Source: Fimbriimonadia bacterium (GTDB lineage: Bacteria; Armatimonadota; Fimbriimonadia; Fimbriimonadales; GBS-DC). Taken from it: 64,000 bases of DNA. Below, piece by piece: positions 45,351-53,241 of the stretch; position 1 is the stretch's first letter; each line of letters begins with the position of its first letter. The stretch covers positions 102,330 to 166,329 of the forward strand of contig JAHCHP010000005.1 of NCBI GenBank assembly GCA_026129765.1, read 5' to 3'. A model generated the notes under the pieces. That model was not told the DNA's origin. It was given only the letters and a program-made list of their open reading frames with translations, and made no database searches. A program made the position numbers and the translations under genes.

Positions 45351-46943
45351 TCAGCAAAAATCCGTCTCACAAAACGTCTGCAGAACTTTCATCTCCGAGT
45401 CAGCAATCTGTTCGGGGCGTTCAGAAAGCGTCACAAAACGCGCCTGCTTGCCTGGCGTCAGCGAGCCGATCTCGTTGTCGAAGGTGGCATACGCGCTGCC
45501 GACCGTAAAGAGCCTGAGCGCTGCCAGCGGGTCCAGACATTCGGAGGGGTCCAGCGCGCTTCCATCTTGCGCCTGCCGGGTCACAGCGGCGCGCCATCCC
45601 ACAATCGGGTCGCCCGGCACGACAGGCTGATCAGAACTGAACGCGACCGGAATCCCGCGTTGAAGCCAAGTCTTGTGTGGTTTCAATTGCAACGCGCGGT
45701 CGCCCAATCCTTGCAAGTAAGCGGGCGCGAGCCACCAGAAAAACTCTGGCTGGGAAACCGCGACCACCCCCAACGCCACCATCTCATCCAAGAGGTCTTC
45801 TGCCATCAACATCGCATGCTCGATTCGATGGCGCGCATCTTCGCGGGGGCGTTCTTCTTGCGCGCGACGATAGCCTTGAAGCACGACCTCGATGGCATGG
45901 TCGCCAATGGCATGCACGGCGCATTGGAAGCCTGCCCGGTGAATCGTCAAAATTCGCCCTATCAGTTCCTCCGCCTCATACATCAGCACCCCTCTGCCGC
46001 CCGTATCGATATAAGGTTCACGCATAGCGGCGGTTCGGGTCGTGAGCGCGCCATCGGCAAACAGTTTGATACAGCCCCAGCGTAAGTTCGGATGCGACAA
46101 GATAGGAGGCGCGGAACGCCCGCCCCCTTCTGAATCGGCTGCCTCGTTTTGGAACCAGCCCGCGCGCGCCGCGGAACCGAAGGTGGGCATCAAGGTCATG
46201 CGGACCGGCGCGCCCTGCTCCAAGGCGCGGGTGTAAGCTGCAATTTCAGCGGTTAAATTTTGCCAGCCTGCGGTCGCATCCGACGCCGCCAAAATGCCCC
46301 GCCTCGCCATGTCTCGAGTCGCCAGCGAGATCGCCTCGGTCATCTGCGCTTCATCGGGTTTGGGCATATGACGACTGACTAAATTCGACGCGCTTTCCAA
46401 CAGAATACCCATCGGCTCCCCCCGCTCATCGCGCATAATCACGCCATCATCGGGGTTGGGAGTCTCCCGGTGAATGCCTGCTACTTTCAAGGCGGCACTG
46501 TTGACGGCTGCGCCGTGTTTGCTGACATGGTTCAAATAGATAGGGCGGTCCGCGCTCACGGCATCCAGCTCTTGGCGCGTGATATGCCGTAATTCCTGCA
46601 ACCGGTTTTGGTCATAAGCGCGCCCTAAAATCCAGGGGGCTTCCGGGTTTTGCGATGCCCAGGCGCGCAAGGCATTTTGAATTTCGGCGATGGAACGGCA
46701 TCCGCGCAAATCGGCTTTGGCTAAGTCCAGTCCCAACGAAAGGATGTGGCAATGGCAGTCGTTGAAAGCAGGAACCACCGCCTTGCCTTCCAACTCGACG
46801 CGACGGGCATGGGGAAAGCGATCCCGCATCTCTTCGCGGCTGCCCACCGCGACCACCCGCCCCGCCTCCACGACCAGCGACTCCACGAGCGGCGCGCGGT
46901 TGTCCATCGTATAAATGAGCGCGCCTTCAAACAAAGTTTGCAT
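45351..46943 (-). CDS. YtcJ-type amidohydrolase
   Basis: About 530 residues from ATG 46941-46943. Amidohydrolase-superfamily motifs: YTMDNRAPLVESLVVEAGRV, VVPAFNDCHCHILSLGLDLA (the HxH metal ligands), VHAIGDHAIEVVLQGY and the C-terminal SSDQPVVPGDPI with metal-binding Asp. The YtcJ group hydrolyses exotic amides or formamides, and precise activity is unknown. A longer frame to 47039 would overlap the PEP-CTERM gene and has low-quality sequence, so I rejected it. Confidence 0.88.
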   Translation of the reverse strand: MQTLFEGALIYTMDNRAPLVESLVVEAGRVVAVGSREEMRDRFPHARRVELEGKAVVPAFNDCHCHILSLGLDLAKADLRGCRSIAEIQNALRAWASQNPEAPWILGRAYDQNRLQELRHITRQELDAVSADRPIYLNHVSKHGAAVNSAALKVAGIHRETPNPDDGVIMRDERGEPMGILLESASNLVSRHMPKPDEAQMTEAISLATRDMARRGILAASDATAGWQNLTAEIAAYTRALEQGAPVRMTLMPTFGSAARAGWFQNEAADSEGGGRSAPPILSHPNLRWGCIKLFADGALTTRTAAMREPYIDTGGRGVLMYEAEELIGRILTIHRAGFQCAVHAIGDHAIEVVLQGYRRAQEERPREDARHRIEHAMLMAEDLLDEMVALGVVAVSQPEFFWWLAPAYLQGLGDRALQLKPHKTWLQRGIPVAFSSDQPVVPGDPIVGWRAAVTRQAQDGSALDPSECLDPLAALRLFTVGSAYATFDNEIGSLTPGKQARFVTLSERPEQIADSEMKVLQTFCETDFC

Positions 46944-46996
46944 GCTATCTGGTTCGAAAACGCGCGCCGACTTCCTGCCCCTGTATCTCGATGAGC

Positions 46997-48082
46997 TTAC
47001 TTTTTCGTTGAAAGCCCAATTTGCTTCCGCTGTTTCCACAAAAGCCCTAAACCCAGACCTAATGCTAATAAGCCTGACGGCTCGGGTACAGTGTCTAAGA
47101 GATAGTACTTAGTTCCGTCTCGAGTATCTGCACTTCCCACGATGTACCGACCGTTTCCCGACACGCCTGACGCCTGATGCAAACGCACACCCGAAGGCAG
47201 AATACTCCGATAGGTCTCGCCCAACAATTCGAATCCGCCACTCTCTGTCCAGCGAAAGGCGCGCTGAGGACCGATATGCACTTCTCCTACCACCACTCGC
47301 CCATTTGCGGAAACTGCTCTCCCCCAGCCGCCTAAATGCGAAGGCGCAATCAGATGCGCGCCTGTCTCCGCGGTCCAGCGGATCGCGCCCGAGCCTTCAC
47401 TGACCAATCCATTCCCAACAATCACGCTGCCATCGGCGGAGGTGGCGCGGGCAGACCCTCCCCACGCCAATCGTTGTAGTCCAGTCTCTTCAGTCCAACG
47501 AAACATGCCACTGCCAGCATCGCCTAAAAGTCCGCCGACAACCACCCGACCATCTGCAGAGACTCCTCGTGCTGTTCCCTGAACAATGACTCTCGGTGTT
47601 CTATTGGTATCCCAGATTAAGGCTCCAATTGTAGAGGATCCTACTGCAATCGAACCATCCCACGAGGCTGAGTATGCCCAAGCCGAAGGCGCACCGGGCG
47701 GGGGTGAAAGATATTGCACTCCCTGTCCAGATTTCCAACGAAAGGCGAGATTTCCTGAGCTGCCCACTACGACCCCGCTGCCAGACATACCCCAGACCCG
47801 CCCGGTGATCGCTTCGTTTGGGTTCTGGGTGTAGCCCCCTTGAGGAGTCAGATACCGAAATCCTTCCCGCTCCGACCACACAAAGGGATAGCTCTGATTG
47901 AGTGATGTTATCCGCATGGATCCTCCCACTCTTGAACCATCTGAAGAAATATTAGTCCAGTCGGAAATGTGCCGGTCTTGCGTAGAACTAATCAGAACCA
48001 ATCGCTGAGCAACGGAGACACAAACAAGAAAAAACATGAGACTGCTTCCAAGAAACATTCGACACCACGTTTTGAATCGCAT
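46997..48082 (-). CDS. PEP-CTERM protein with HAF-type repeats
   Basis: About 361 residues from ATG 48080-48082 (AAGGAGG seven nt upstream). A signal peptide ends near SVAQR. The body has repeated units every 40 or so residues: GVSADGRVVVG, ATSADGSVIVG, AVSANGRVVVG, GVSGNGRYIVG, each with a FRWTE-type strand. The C-terminus VPEPSGLLALGLGLGLLW plus KQRK is a PEP-CTERM sorting signal (VPEP, helix, basic tail) that exosortase would cut. Surface display is expected; its job is unknown. Follows the copper oxidase gene on the same strand. Confidence 0.9.
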   Translation of the reverse strand: MRFKTWCRMFLGSSLMFFLVCVSVAQRLVLISSTQDRHISDWTNISSDGSRVGGSMRITSLNQSYPFVWSEREGFRYLTPQGGYTQNPNEAITGRVWGMSGSGVVVGSSGNLAFRWKSGQGVQYLSPPPGAPSAWAYSASWDGSIAVGSSTIGALIWDTNRTPRVIVQGTARGVSADGRVVVGGLLGDAGSGMFRWTEETGLQRLAWGGSARATSADGSVIVGNGLVSEGSGAIRWTAETGAHLIAPSHLGGWGRAVSANGRVVVGEVHIGPQRAFRWTESGGFELLGETYRSILPSGVRLHQASGVSGNGRYIVGSADTRDGTKYYLLDTVPEPSGLLALGLGLGLLWKQRKQIGLSTKK

Positions 48083-48106
48083 ACAGTATCCTCCTTTCAA
48101 ATGGGA

Positions 48107-48135
48107 GGTATGGAGCGAATCATTCGCTCCATACC
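48107..48135. other. Intercistronic hairpin
   Basis: GGTATGGAGCGAA, loop TCA, then TTCGCTCCATACC: a perfect 13-bp stem between the oxidase/dockerin frame (ends 48146) and the PEP-CTERM start (48082). With no U-run on either strand, mRNA processing or attenuation is more likely than simple termination. Confidence 0.6.
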
Positions 48136-48145
48136 AGATAATCCC

Positions 48146-48565
48146 TCACTGGTCGCCTTCGGACCCCAGATTTTCAGCGATGATCGCTAAGTCACTCTCA
48201 TCCACCACGCCATCCAAGTTCACATCGGCAGACCACACGGTCTCGGACGCGCTATCGCTCGCGCTTATCTGCTCCAAAGCGATCGCTAAGTCCAACGCAT
48301 CCACAACATTATCACCATTCACATCGCCATTACGCAGGACAATCAAAAGCGACCCACCCCGCTCCCAGTCCACAGAAACACGTTTACCTAACCACGATCG
48401 GTAAGGGCGAATGTACAATTGGCACGTCGTGTCAGGAAGGGTGGAATAGAGGGGCAGCGATACCCGCCCTTCTGTGTCTGGCGCAAACATCGGCAAGGTG
48501 TATCGCTCAATCACTTCGCCCAACCACGGATCCCGAAATTCGACCTGAATGGGCGAATGTTCCAC
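48146..48565 (-). CDS. Detached dockerin-type tail of the copper-radical oxidase
   Basis: An open frame of 139 codons that does not look like an independent gene. Its sequence HSPIQVEFRDPWLGEVIERY, then SLPLYSTLPDTTCQLYI, is a small carboxypeptidase-regulatory-like domain, followed by two dockerin/EF-hand repeats (NGDVNGDNVVDALDLAIALE and ADVNLDGVVDESDLAIIAEN). Upstream it lacks a start with a ribosome site. Removing one base near 48585-48590 would continue the oxidase frame through it (AALVISDQAEQVEHSPIQV), so it is almost certainly its C-terminus. Confidence 0.75.
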   Translation of the reverse strand: MEHSPIQVEFRDPWLGEVIERYTLPMFAPDTEGRVSLPLYSTLPDTTCQLYIRPYRSWLGKRVSVDWERGGSLLIVLRNGDVNGDNVVDALDLAIALEQISASDSASETVWSADVNLDGVVDESDLAIIAENLGSEGDQ

Positions 48566-50681
48566 TTGCTCTGCTTGATCTGAAATCTACAAGGGCAGCA
48601 GTGCCGCCCAACTCTATATGCAGAAGCGAGGTGGGTTCTCCCTCACATTCGGCGGATTTCAGGCGAACCCATGCCGCTTCTGAAGGCACGCCGTTGACAT
48701 CAATGACAAATAGCATGTACCAGCCCGGAGGCGCAATTGCAGGGTCCCATGGTGCTGTGACTTCCAAGAGAGGATCGCCTTCCTGGAAACGCAAACGGAT
48801 CAATCGCTGTTCAAAGTTGAAGGAATGGGTCACTGAGCCGGGACGAACGAACACGACGGATTGAACCCCGCTGGCATCTTCAGGAAGTTGATATTCAACC
48901 GAGAAGGTATTCCCATAGTCCACTTCTGAATGAGAGACATCAAGAATCTGAGTTCGTTCAGAAGAAGATCGCTTGCAATTTTCGGATTTAAACAAGTAGG
49001 GGGGCGAATAGATCGTGGGAACATGATTATTCACGATGACTTGCGGGTTGCTTTGGTCTTTTGTTGCGGACCCAGCGGTTAGCACGCTTCCATCCGGCAA
49101 CAACAATGCCGTGGAGTGATAAACCCTTGTACCATCGACAATGGCATCCCCATCTTTGTCATCGTTGTTTGGGTCGTTCGGCGCTGCCGCCACGCTTTTC
49201 CAGTAGTATTGTCCCGTTGAAGGGTTCTTCGTGTATAATTCGGTTGCAAACACCACGTTATTTGGATAGGTCCAATTGTTTACTCGGGTGTTAATCCCTC
49301 CAATCGCTAAAACCTCGCCCGTGGGAAGCAGAATGGTGTTTAGGTGCATTCGGTCATGAGCCATCGACGGACCCCAATCAATCGCAAGAGAGCCGCTGTG
49401 GTTAAAAGTCATGACCTCCGTTGTGTTGGTCACCGTCGTACCATTATCGCCCCCCACAACCATCACCTGTTTCAGAACCTGTTGGCTAAGACCTTGCGGG
49501 TTATCCACTGGATTGGGCAATAAAACCGAACTGCCCCAGGTGCGATGACGATTGCGTTGTTGAGTGTAATCTTCCCACTCTGAATCCGGCTGAAGCGCGT
49601 CGAGCCAGTAAGTTTTTTTGTCAAAACCGGTATAGACTACTCTGGGAGTGTCCAAGCCGTTCCCTTCGCTGTTCATATACGACACTAAGTGCAAGCGAGG
49701 ATAAAGGAAGCCTAGGAACTCGTTAGTACCCGCGGGAAGGTCTCTTTGGTTCAAAGAATCGGTGCAAGGATCATAGACTTCGTGTGTTTCAGATACGACG
49801 GCTGAAGCGCCGTTGATTTTGTAATGGGTGCCCCCCAAAATCAACAACTTGCCCGAAGGCAGCGCCGTCACCGTCGGATACCAACGAGGTTCGCTCATCG
49901 CGTTATTCGCCGACCATAACGATTGCGATTGATTGGTATTGAAAGGATCAAACGCCCAAGGATCAAGAATGGCTTTGAGGCGTAAGCCAACATAGCCCGC
50001 CACGTTATTGGAACTGTTATAGAGGTCGCCATCGCCGCCCGCTAAATAGAGCCTCCCATCAGGAAGAAAGGCGTGTCCCGCGCAAAACATCTTGTAGATG
50101 GGCCAGTCGCCATAGGTGCTTGTCCATAAATCATCATCAAAGAGATAACGGACATACCCGTACAAGTGCGCATTGTTGGTGGTATTCGTATCTTTTGGAT
50201 GCCAGAGCAAAAAGGGTGTCATACCTACTCTGGACACAAAGTAGTTGTTCGGGTATTTTTCGTCGGCAGTGGGCGCATCCAAGCGACTCTGACTATTTAC
50301 GTGGCGTTGATGTCCATAGCCCCATAGGATAACCCATCCGTGTTTCAAGTTCCCGCTCAAATCTGTATGGGGAAGTAAGGCTGAGTGGATTCCATAAATG
50401 TCTTTCCAGGCATTACTGGGACCATAACTTTGGTCTTGATTCTGGGCTGAGCCTGTTCGCCAGGTAATGATATTCTGTTGCGCATCCATGATCCAATCCC
50501 ATTTTCCGAGATCATAAGTACCCCCTTGCGCTTGGGAAGAAGCCGCAAGAAAGAAACTACCGACGCAGGTCATTCCGAAAATACCTCGTTGGAGCTGCTT
50601 AACCCACAGGTTCAGGGCGGGGATTATGCATAAACTCTCTGCCCCCCCCCGCGTTTTGGAATAGGAGAGAGACTGAATCAA
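48507..50681 (-). CDS. Secreted copper-radical oxidase (galactose/glyoxal oxidase family), frameshift-affected
   Basis: About 724 residues with Kelch-like beta-propeller repeats and a C-terminal DUF1929 domain. All expected cofactor residues are there: Cys200 in MFCAGHAFLPDGRL, Tyr268 in RWYPT, Tyr521-His522 in RVYHSTALLLPDGS and His619 in RPGSVTHSF, matching the Cys-Tyr crosslink and copper ligands of GlxA and galactose oxidase. It oxidises alcohols or aldehydes to give H2O2. The coordinates use the downstream in-frame TTG at 50681. The best start, ATG 50709 with AGGAGG, is out of frame by a G9 tract at 50642-50650. A second frameshift near 48588 cuts off the dockerin tail. Confidence 0.85.
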   Translation of the reverse strand: MIQSLSYSKTRGGAESLCIIPALNLWVKQLQRGIFGMTCVGSFFLAASSQAQGGTYDLGKWDWIMDAQQNIITWRTGSAQNQDQSYGPSNAWKDIYGIHSALLPHTDLSGNLKHGWVILWGYGHQRHVNSQSRLDAPTADEKYPNNYFVSRVGMTPFLLWHPKDTNTTNNAHLYGYVRYLFDDDLWTSTYGDWPIYKMFCAGHAFLPDGRLYLAGGDGDLYNSSNNVAGYVGLRLKAILDPWAFDPFNTNQSQSLWSANNAMSEPRWYPTVTALPSGKLLILGGTHYKINGASAVVSETHEVYDPCTDSLNQRDLPAGTNEFLGFLYPRLHLVSYMNSEGNGLDTPRVVYTGFDKKTYWLDALQPDSEWEDYTQQRNRHRTWGSSVLLPNPVDNPQGLSQQVLKQVMVVGGDNGTTVTNTTEVMTFNHSGSLAIDWGPSMAHDRMHLNTILLPTGEVLAIGGINTRVNNWTYPNNVVFATELYTKNPSTGQYYWKSVAAAPNDPNNDDKDGDAIVDGTRVYHSTALLLPDGSVLTAGSATKDQSNPQVIVNNHVPTIYSPPYLFKSENCKRSSSERTQILDVSHSEVDYGNTFSVEYQLPEDASGVQSVVFVRPGSVTHSFNFEQRLIRLRFQEGDPLLEVTAPWDPAIAPPGWYMLFVIDVNGVPSEAAWVRLKSAECEGEPTSLLHIELGGTAALVDFRSSRASGTFAHSGRISGSVVGRSD

Positions 50682-50718
50682 TCAAACAGATCCTCATACT
50701 TCGCTTCATGAACTGAGA

Positions 50719-50724
50719 CCTCCT
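50719..50724 (-). promoter_or_regulatory. Shine-Dalgarno AGGAGG of the oxidase
   Basis: AGGAGG on the minus strand, 9 nt before ATG 50707-50709. That ATG reads MKRSMRICLIDSVSLLFQNA and then enters the G tract. With eight G rather than nine it would continue into the oxidase frame. Supports the frame-slip interpretation. Confidence 0.6.
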
Positions 50725-50771
50725 GTCTTTTTGTTTCGTTTTGCCCGTCACAATTGCGGACAACCAAGAGT

Positions 50772-50800
50772 ATTATATCACAAATTTATCGATTTGTCAA
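50772..50800 (-). promoter_or_regulatory. Consensus sigma70-type promoter for the copper oxidase
   Basis: On the minus strand: TTGACA (50795-50800), a 17-nt spacer, then TATAAT (50772-50777), an exact match to the classical consensus with optimal spacing. It points to the oxidase, whose start ATG lies some 60 nt downstream. No other promoter in this window is as good, so strong transcription of the oxidase is predicted. Confidence 0.85.
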
Positions 50801-50884
50801 GAGCGAAAGTAATCAGTAAAAATTTGAAGTTAGTATCTCAGAATAGCGTAACGCCTTTCCCACTTTATCCGTCCATCATCACAC

Positions 50885-50898
50885 GGCAAGCGCTTGCC
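50885..50898. promoter_or_regulatory. LacI-family-like operator palindrome
   Basis: GGCAAGCGCTTGCC, a perfect 14-bp palindrome centred on CG with AAGCGCTT, the core of LacI/GalR-family operators. It lies about 37 bp before the start of the LPP20/FlgT-like gene and about 85 bp upstream of the divergent oxidase -35. No regulator gene of this family is in the window, so the assignment is an inference. Confidence 0.45.
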
Positions 50899-50934
50899 AC
50901 GAAAACCACAACACAAAGAGGAGGTTTCGTGGTC

Positions 50935-51855
50935 ATGAATACACCGAAATTATGGATGATGGGTTTGGTCAGTTTGACACTGACGGTTTCTGGATTGGCG
51001 CATAATGGGCGTTTAACGTCGGGTGCGTTGATGTGGATCGTTAACACAACAAAGGTTGCTCGTCCCGCGAAGGCAGCTGGGTTCACAGCGAAGCCCGCAG
51101 CGGCTCCGGCGGTCGACCTGAGCGGTTTTATCTATGCCAAAGGGTTGGGCTCTATTTCTTACAAGGAGCCTGATCCCGCTAAAGCGTATATCAAGGCGCG
51201 CGATGTGGCGTATGCCAGCGCGCTCTCCAACCTCGTAACCCGATTGAATGGTATTTCTGTTCAACACAGCGTGCAGATCGAAGATTATGAAGCGCGCCGC
51301 ATGAATGCCCGTCTCGAGGCTTCGGGCAACTTGCAAGGTATGGAAACTCTGTCTGAGCGGCAGGTCTTGATCAACGGTTCGCCTGCGGTCGAGGTGATCG
51401 TGGGCGTACCCAAATTAGACCGGCAGCCGGAACCTGTCCCTGTGATTAAACCTGCGCAGAATCCGCGTCCTCGTCCGGTTCCGCCAGTGGTGGATGTCGC
51501 TCCACCCGTTGAAAAGGGGTATACCAGCGTGATTATCGATGCGCGCGGCACTCGCGTAGATCGCAGCATGTCGCCCCGCCTGCTGTTCGAGAACGGATCT
51601 GTGATTTGGGGCGATGTCTACGCGGATCATGAGTTCGTGATTGGCGAAGGAATCGCGGTCTATGCGCGCAGCATTGAAGAGGCGCGCCTGCATCCCCGCG
51701 CTGGCAACCGTCCGCTTGTTGTTCGAGCCACCCGCGCGGTCGGCAATTTCAAGTCTGATTTGATTCTGCCTGCCGCCGACGCCAGCCTGTTGATCAGCGC
51801 AGACAAGGCTTCCGGGTTCTTGTCTAAGTTCCGAGTCATCATCGTGAAGGATTGA
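50935..51855 (+). CDS. Secreted LPP20/FlgT-like protein
   Basis: About 306 residues from ATG 50935 (GAGGAGG some 10 nt upstream). Signal peptide MNTPKLWMMGLVSLTLTVSG, then a domain with a GLGSISY stretch and repeated amphipathic helices (AYIKARDVAYASALSNLVTR), resembling the LPP20/FlgT N-terminal module. The C-terminus, YTSVIIDARGTRVDRSMSPRL, resembles that of FlgT-like proteins and ends VIIVKD. The family includes flagellar and lipoprotein-associated members; no flagellar genes are present here. Function unknown. Confidence 0.78.
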   Translation: MNTPKLWMMGLVSLTLTVSGLAHNGRLTSGALMWIVNTTKVARPAKAAGFTAKPAAAPAVDLSGFIYAKGLGSISYKEPDPAKAYIKARDVAYASALSNLVTRLNGISVQHSVQIEDYEARRMNARLEASGNLQGMETLSERQVLINGSPAVEVIVGVPKLDRQPEPVPVIKPAQNPRPRPVPPVVDVAPPVEKGYTSVIIDARGTRVDRSMSPRLLFENGSVIWGDVYADHEFVIGEGIAVYARSIEEARLHPRAGNRPLVVRATRAVGNFKSDLILPAADASLLISADKASGFLSKFRVIIVKD

Positions 51856-51866
51856 AAGATGGCAAC

Positions 51867-51896
51867 AGGGTTCCCCTTGCGTTAAAGGGGAACCCT
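51867..51896. repeat. Palindromic 3' repeat (GGGTTCCCCTT type)
   Basis: AGGGTTCCCCTT, loop GCGTTA, then AAGGGGAACCCT: a 12-bp perfect stem 11 bp after the LPP20-like gene stop. The same core occurs in the 32-bp palindrome at 55257-55288, also just after a gene. No U-tract. Could be a mobile terminator-like repeat. Confidence 0.7.
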
Positions 51897-51903
51897 ACAG
51901 AAG

Positions 51904-51979
51904 CACATCCCACGGCTACGCTCTGCATGACAAAGCCATTGTCACCCTGAGCGAAGCGAATGGGTCTGCTGTTAGAAAA
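51904..51979. repeat. Dispersed CCCTGAGCGAAGCG repeat, copy 1
   Basis: CACATCCCACGGCTACGCTC, then TGCATGACAAAGCCATTGTC and ACCCTGAGCGAAGCGAATGG, ending GTCTGCTGTTAGAAAA. It is repeated almost perfectly at 52017-52091. Between them lies a partial unit, CCTCGGCTGCGCTCGGCATG. The family is also at 45263 and 63415. These fill the gene-free stretch 51856-52143. Confidence 0.85.
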
Positions 51980-52016
51980 GCAGATACCTCGGCTGCGCTC
52001 GGCATGACACGATTGG

Positions 52017-52091
52017 CACATCCCACGGCTACGCTCTGCATGACAAAGCCATTGTCACCCTGAGCGAAGCGAAGGGTCTGCTGTTAGAAAA
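52017..52091. repeat. Dispersed CCCTGAGCGAAGCG repeat, copy 2
   Basis: Same sequence as 51904-51979 with one base fewer at GAAGGG versus GAATGGG. The two copies are direct repeats 113 bp apart, so recombination between them would excise one. Confidence 0.85.
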
Positions 52092-52107
52092 ACAAATGCC
52101 TCGTAAG

Positions 52108-52115
52108 GGTACAAT
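52108..52115 (+). promoter_or_regulatory. GGTANAAT box before the pseudouridine synthase gene
   Basis: GGTACAAT ends 28 nt before the TTG start at 52144, with a GAGG ribosome site between. No recognisable -35 is found 16-18 nt upstream. Same kind of box as at 24433, 30839, 33737, 53213, 62832 and 62894. Confidence 0.5.
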
Positions 52116-52143
52116 TCATATCTGTATTTAAAGAGGCTCCCTA

Positions 52144-53118
52144 TTGAAAACCATTTACGCGCTTTCGGAGCATGCGGGCAGACGGCTGGACCAGGCGATG
52201 GCGGTCTTGGAACCGGATGTCAGCCGGCAGCGATGGCAGGAATGGATCGAAGCAAGGGAAGTAACGGTCAATCAAGCCGCCTCCAAACCCTCTTACAAAT
52301 TGCGCGAAGGCGACCGCATCGATTACACCTTGCCCCCGCCGGACGCGCCGCCCGATCACCTGATTCCGGAATCGATTCCTCTCGATGTCGTTTATGAAGA
52401 TGAATGGCTGATAGTTCTCAACAAGCCGCGCGGTCTGGCAGTTCATCCTTCGCCCGGACACCCGCAAGGCACGATGGTCAATGCGCTTTTGGCGCGGTAT
52501 ATTAACCTCTCCACCGGCAGCGCGCAATTCCGACCGGGCATCGTTCATCGGCTGGATAAGGACACCACCGGGTTGATTATTGTCGCTCGCGAAGACAAAA
52601 CGCACTGGCGCTTGGGCGAAATGCTGCAGAACCGCCAAATTCACCGCCGGTACCTTGCCTTGGTTTGGGGCGAACCGCGCTGGCAGCGAACACGCGTAGA
52701 ACTTTGGATCGGGCGTCATCCAGTGGATCGCAAAAAGATGGCGGTTTACTCCGAAGAGGACGCGCCTTCCGGCGCGCGCCATGCGGAAACCGACTTTGAA
52801 GCTTGCGAACGGTATCCCGGTTTTGCTCTGTTGGAAGCGACTTTGCATACGGGGCGCACCCATCAAGTGAGACTGCATGCGATGTCGTTGGGGCATCCGG
52901 TAGTGGGCGATCCGCTGTATGGAGGCGAGCGCAGGCTGCCGCAAGGATTGTTTGGGCGCGATCAAACGAAAGCCGTGGAGAACGCGCTGCGCGGGCTGGG
53001 CGGTCAAGCCTTGCATGCCTATTCTTTGGAATTCATTCATCCCATCACGCATCAACCGTTGGTATTTCGTTGTGATCCGCCCGCAGACTTTCAATTGCTC
53101 AGAACGAGTTTACAGTAA
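52144..53118 (+). CDS. RluA-family 23S rRNA pseudouridine synthase (RluD-like)
   Basis: 324 residues. An N-terminal S4-like RNA-binding domain (RRLDQAMAVLEPDVSRQRWQ, then WIEAREVTVNQ) is followed by the RluA catalytic domain. DVVYEDEWLIVLNKPRGLAV and PGIVHRLDKDTTGLIIVARE include the catalytic Asp; HQVRLHAMSLGHPVVGDPLYG completes it. Pseudouridylation of 23S rRNA is likely, but exact target positions are not inferable. TTG start with GAGG upstream. The terminator at 53126-53155 follows. Confidence 0.92.
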   Translation: MKTIYALSEHAGRRLDQAMAVLEPDVSRQRWQEWIEAREVTVNQAASKPSYKLREGDRIDYTLPPPDAPPDHLIPESIPLDVVYEDEWLIVLNKPRGLAVHPSPGHPQGTMVNALLARYINLSTGSAQFRPGIVHRLDKDTTGLIIVAREDKTHWRLGEMLQNRQIHRRYLALVWGEPRWQRTRVELWIGRHPVDRKKMAVYSEEDAPSGARHAETDFEACERYPGFALLEATLHTGRTHQVRLHAMSLGHPVVGDPLYGGERRLPQGLFGRDQTKAVENALRGLGGQALHAYSLEFIHPITHQPLVFRCDPPADFQLLRTSLQ

Positions 53119-53125
53119 GAAAAAT

Positions 53126-53155
53126 GACACGTTTTCCGCTGAAGCGTGTCTTTTC
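53126..53155 (+). terminator. Intrinsic terminator of the pseudouridine synthase gene
   Basis: GACACG, 13-nt loop with inner TTC/GAA pairing, then CGTGTC followed by TTTTC. It begins 8 nt after the stop codon, with a short U-run on the plus strand, the best terminator candidate in the window. Confidence 0.65.
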
Positions 53156-53241
53156 TGAATAGGAATGTCTAAATACGCTCTGACCGTCAGGAACCTATTC
53201 CTGTGGGCTTGGGGTAGAATTAAACACGGAGAAAAGCCTCT

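Noticed and set aside
45318..46085. 255-codon plus-strand frame opposite the amidohydrolase
   Set aside because: Shadow of the amidohydrolase gene; it also starts in the dispersed repeat.
51904..52091. CRISPR-like array
   Set aside because: Only two full copies plus a half copy, with no regular short spacers and no cas gene; related sequences are dispersed elsewhere.
52141..53094. 317-codon minus-strand frame opposite the pseudouridine synthase
   Set aside because: Exact antisense of a gene with catalytic motifs; no recognisable protein features.
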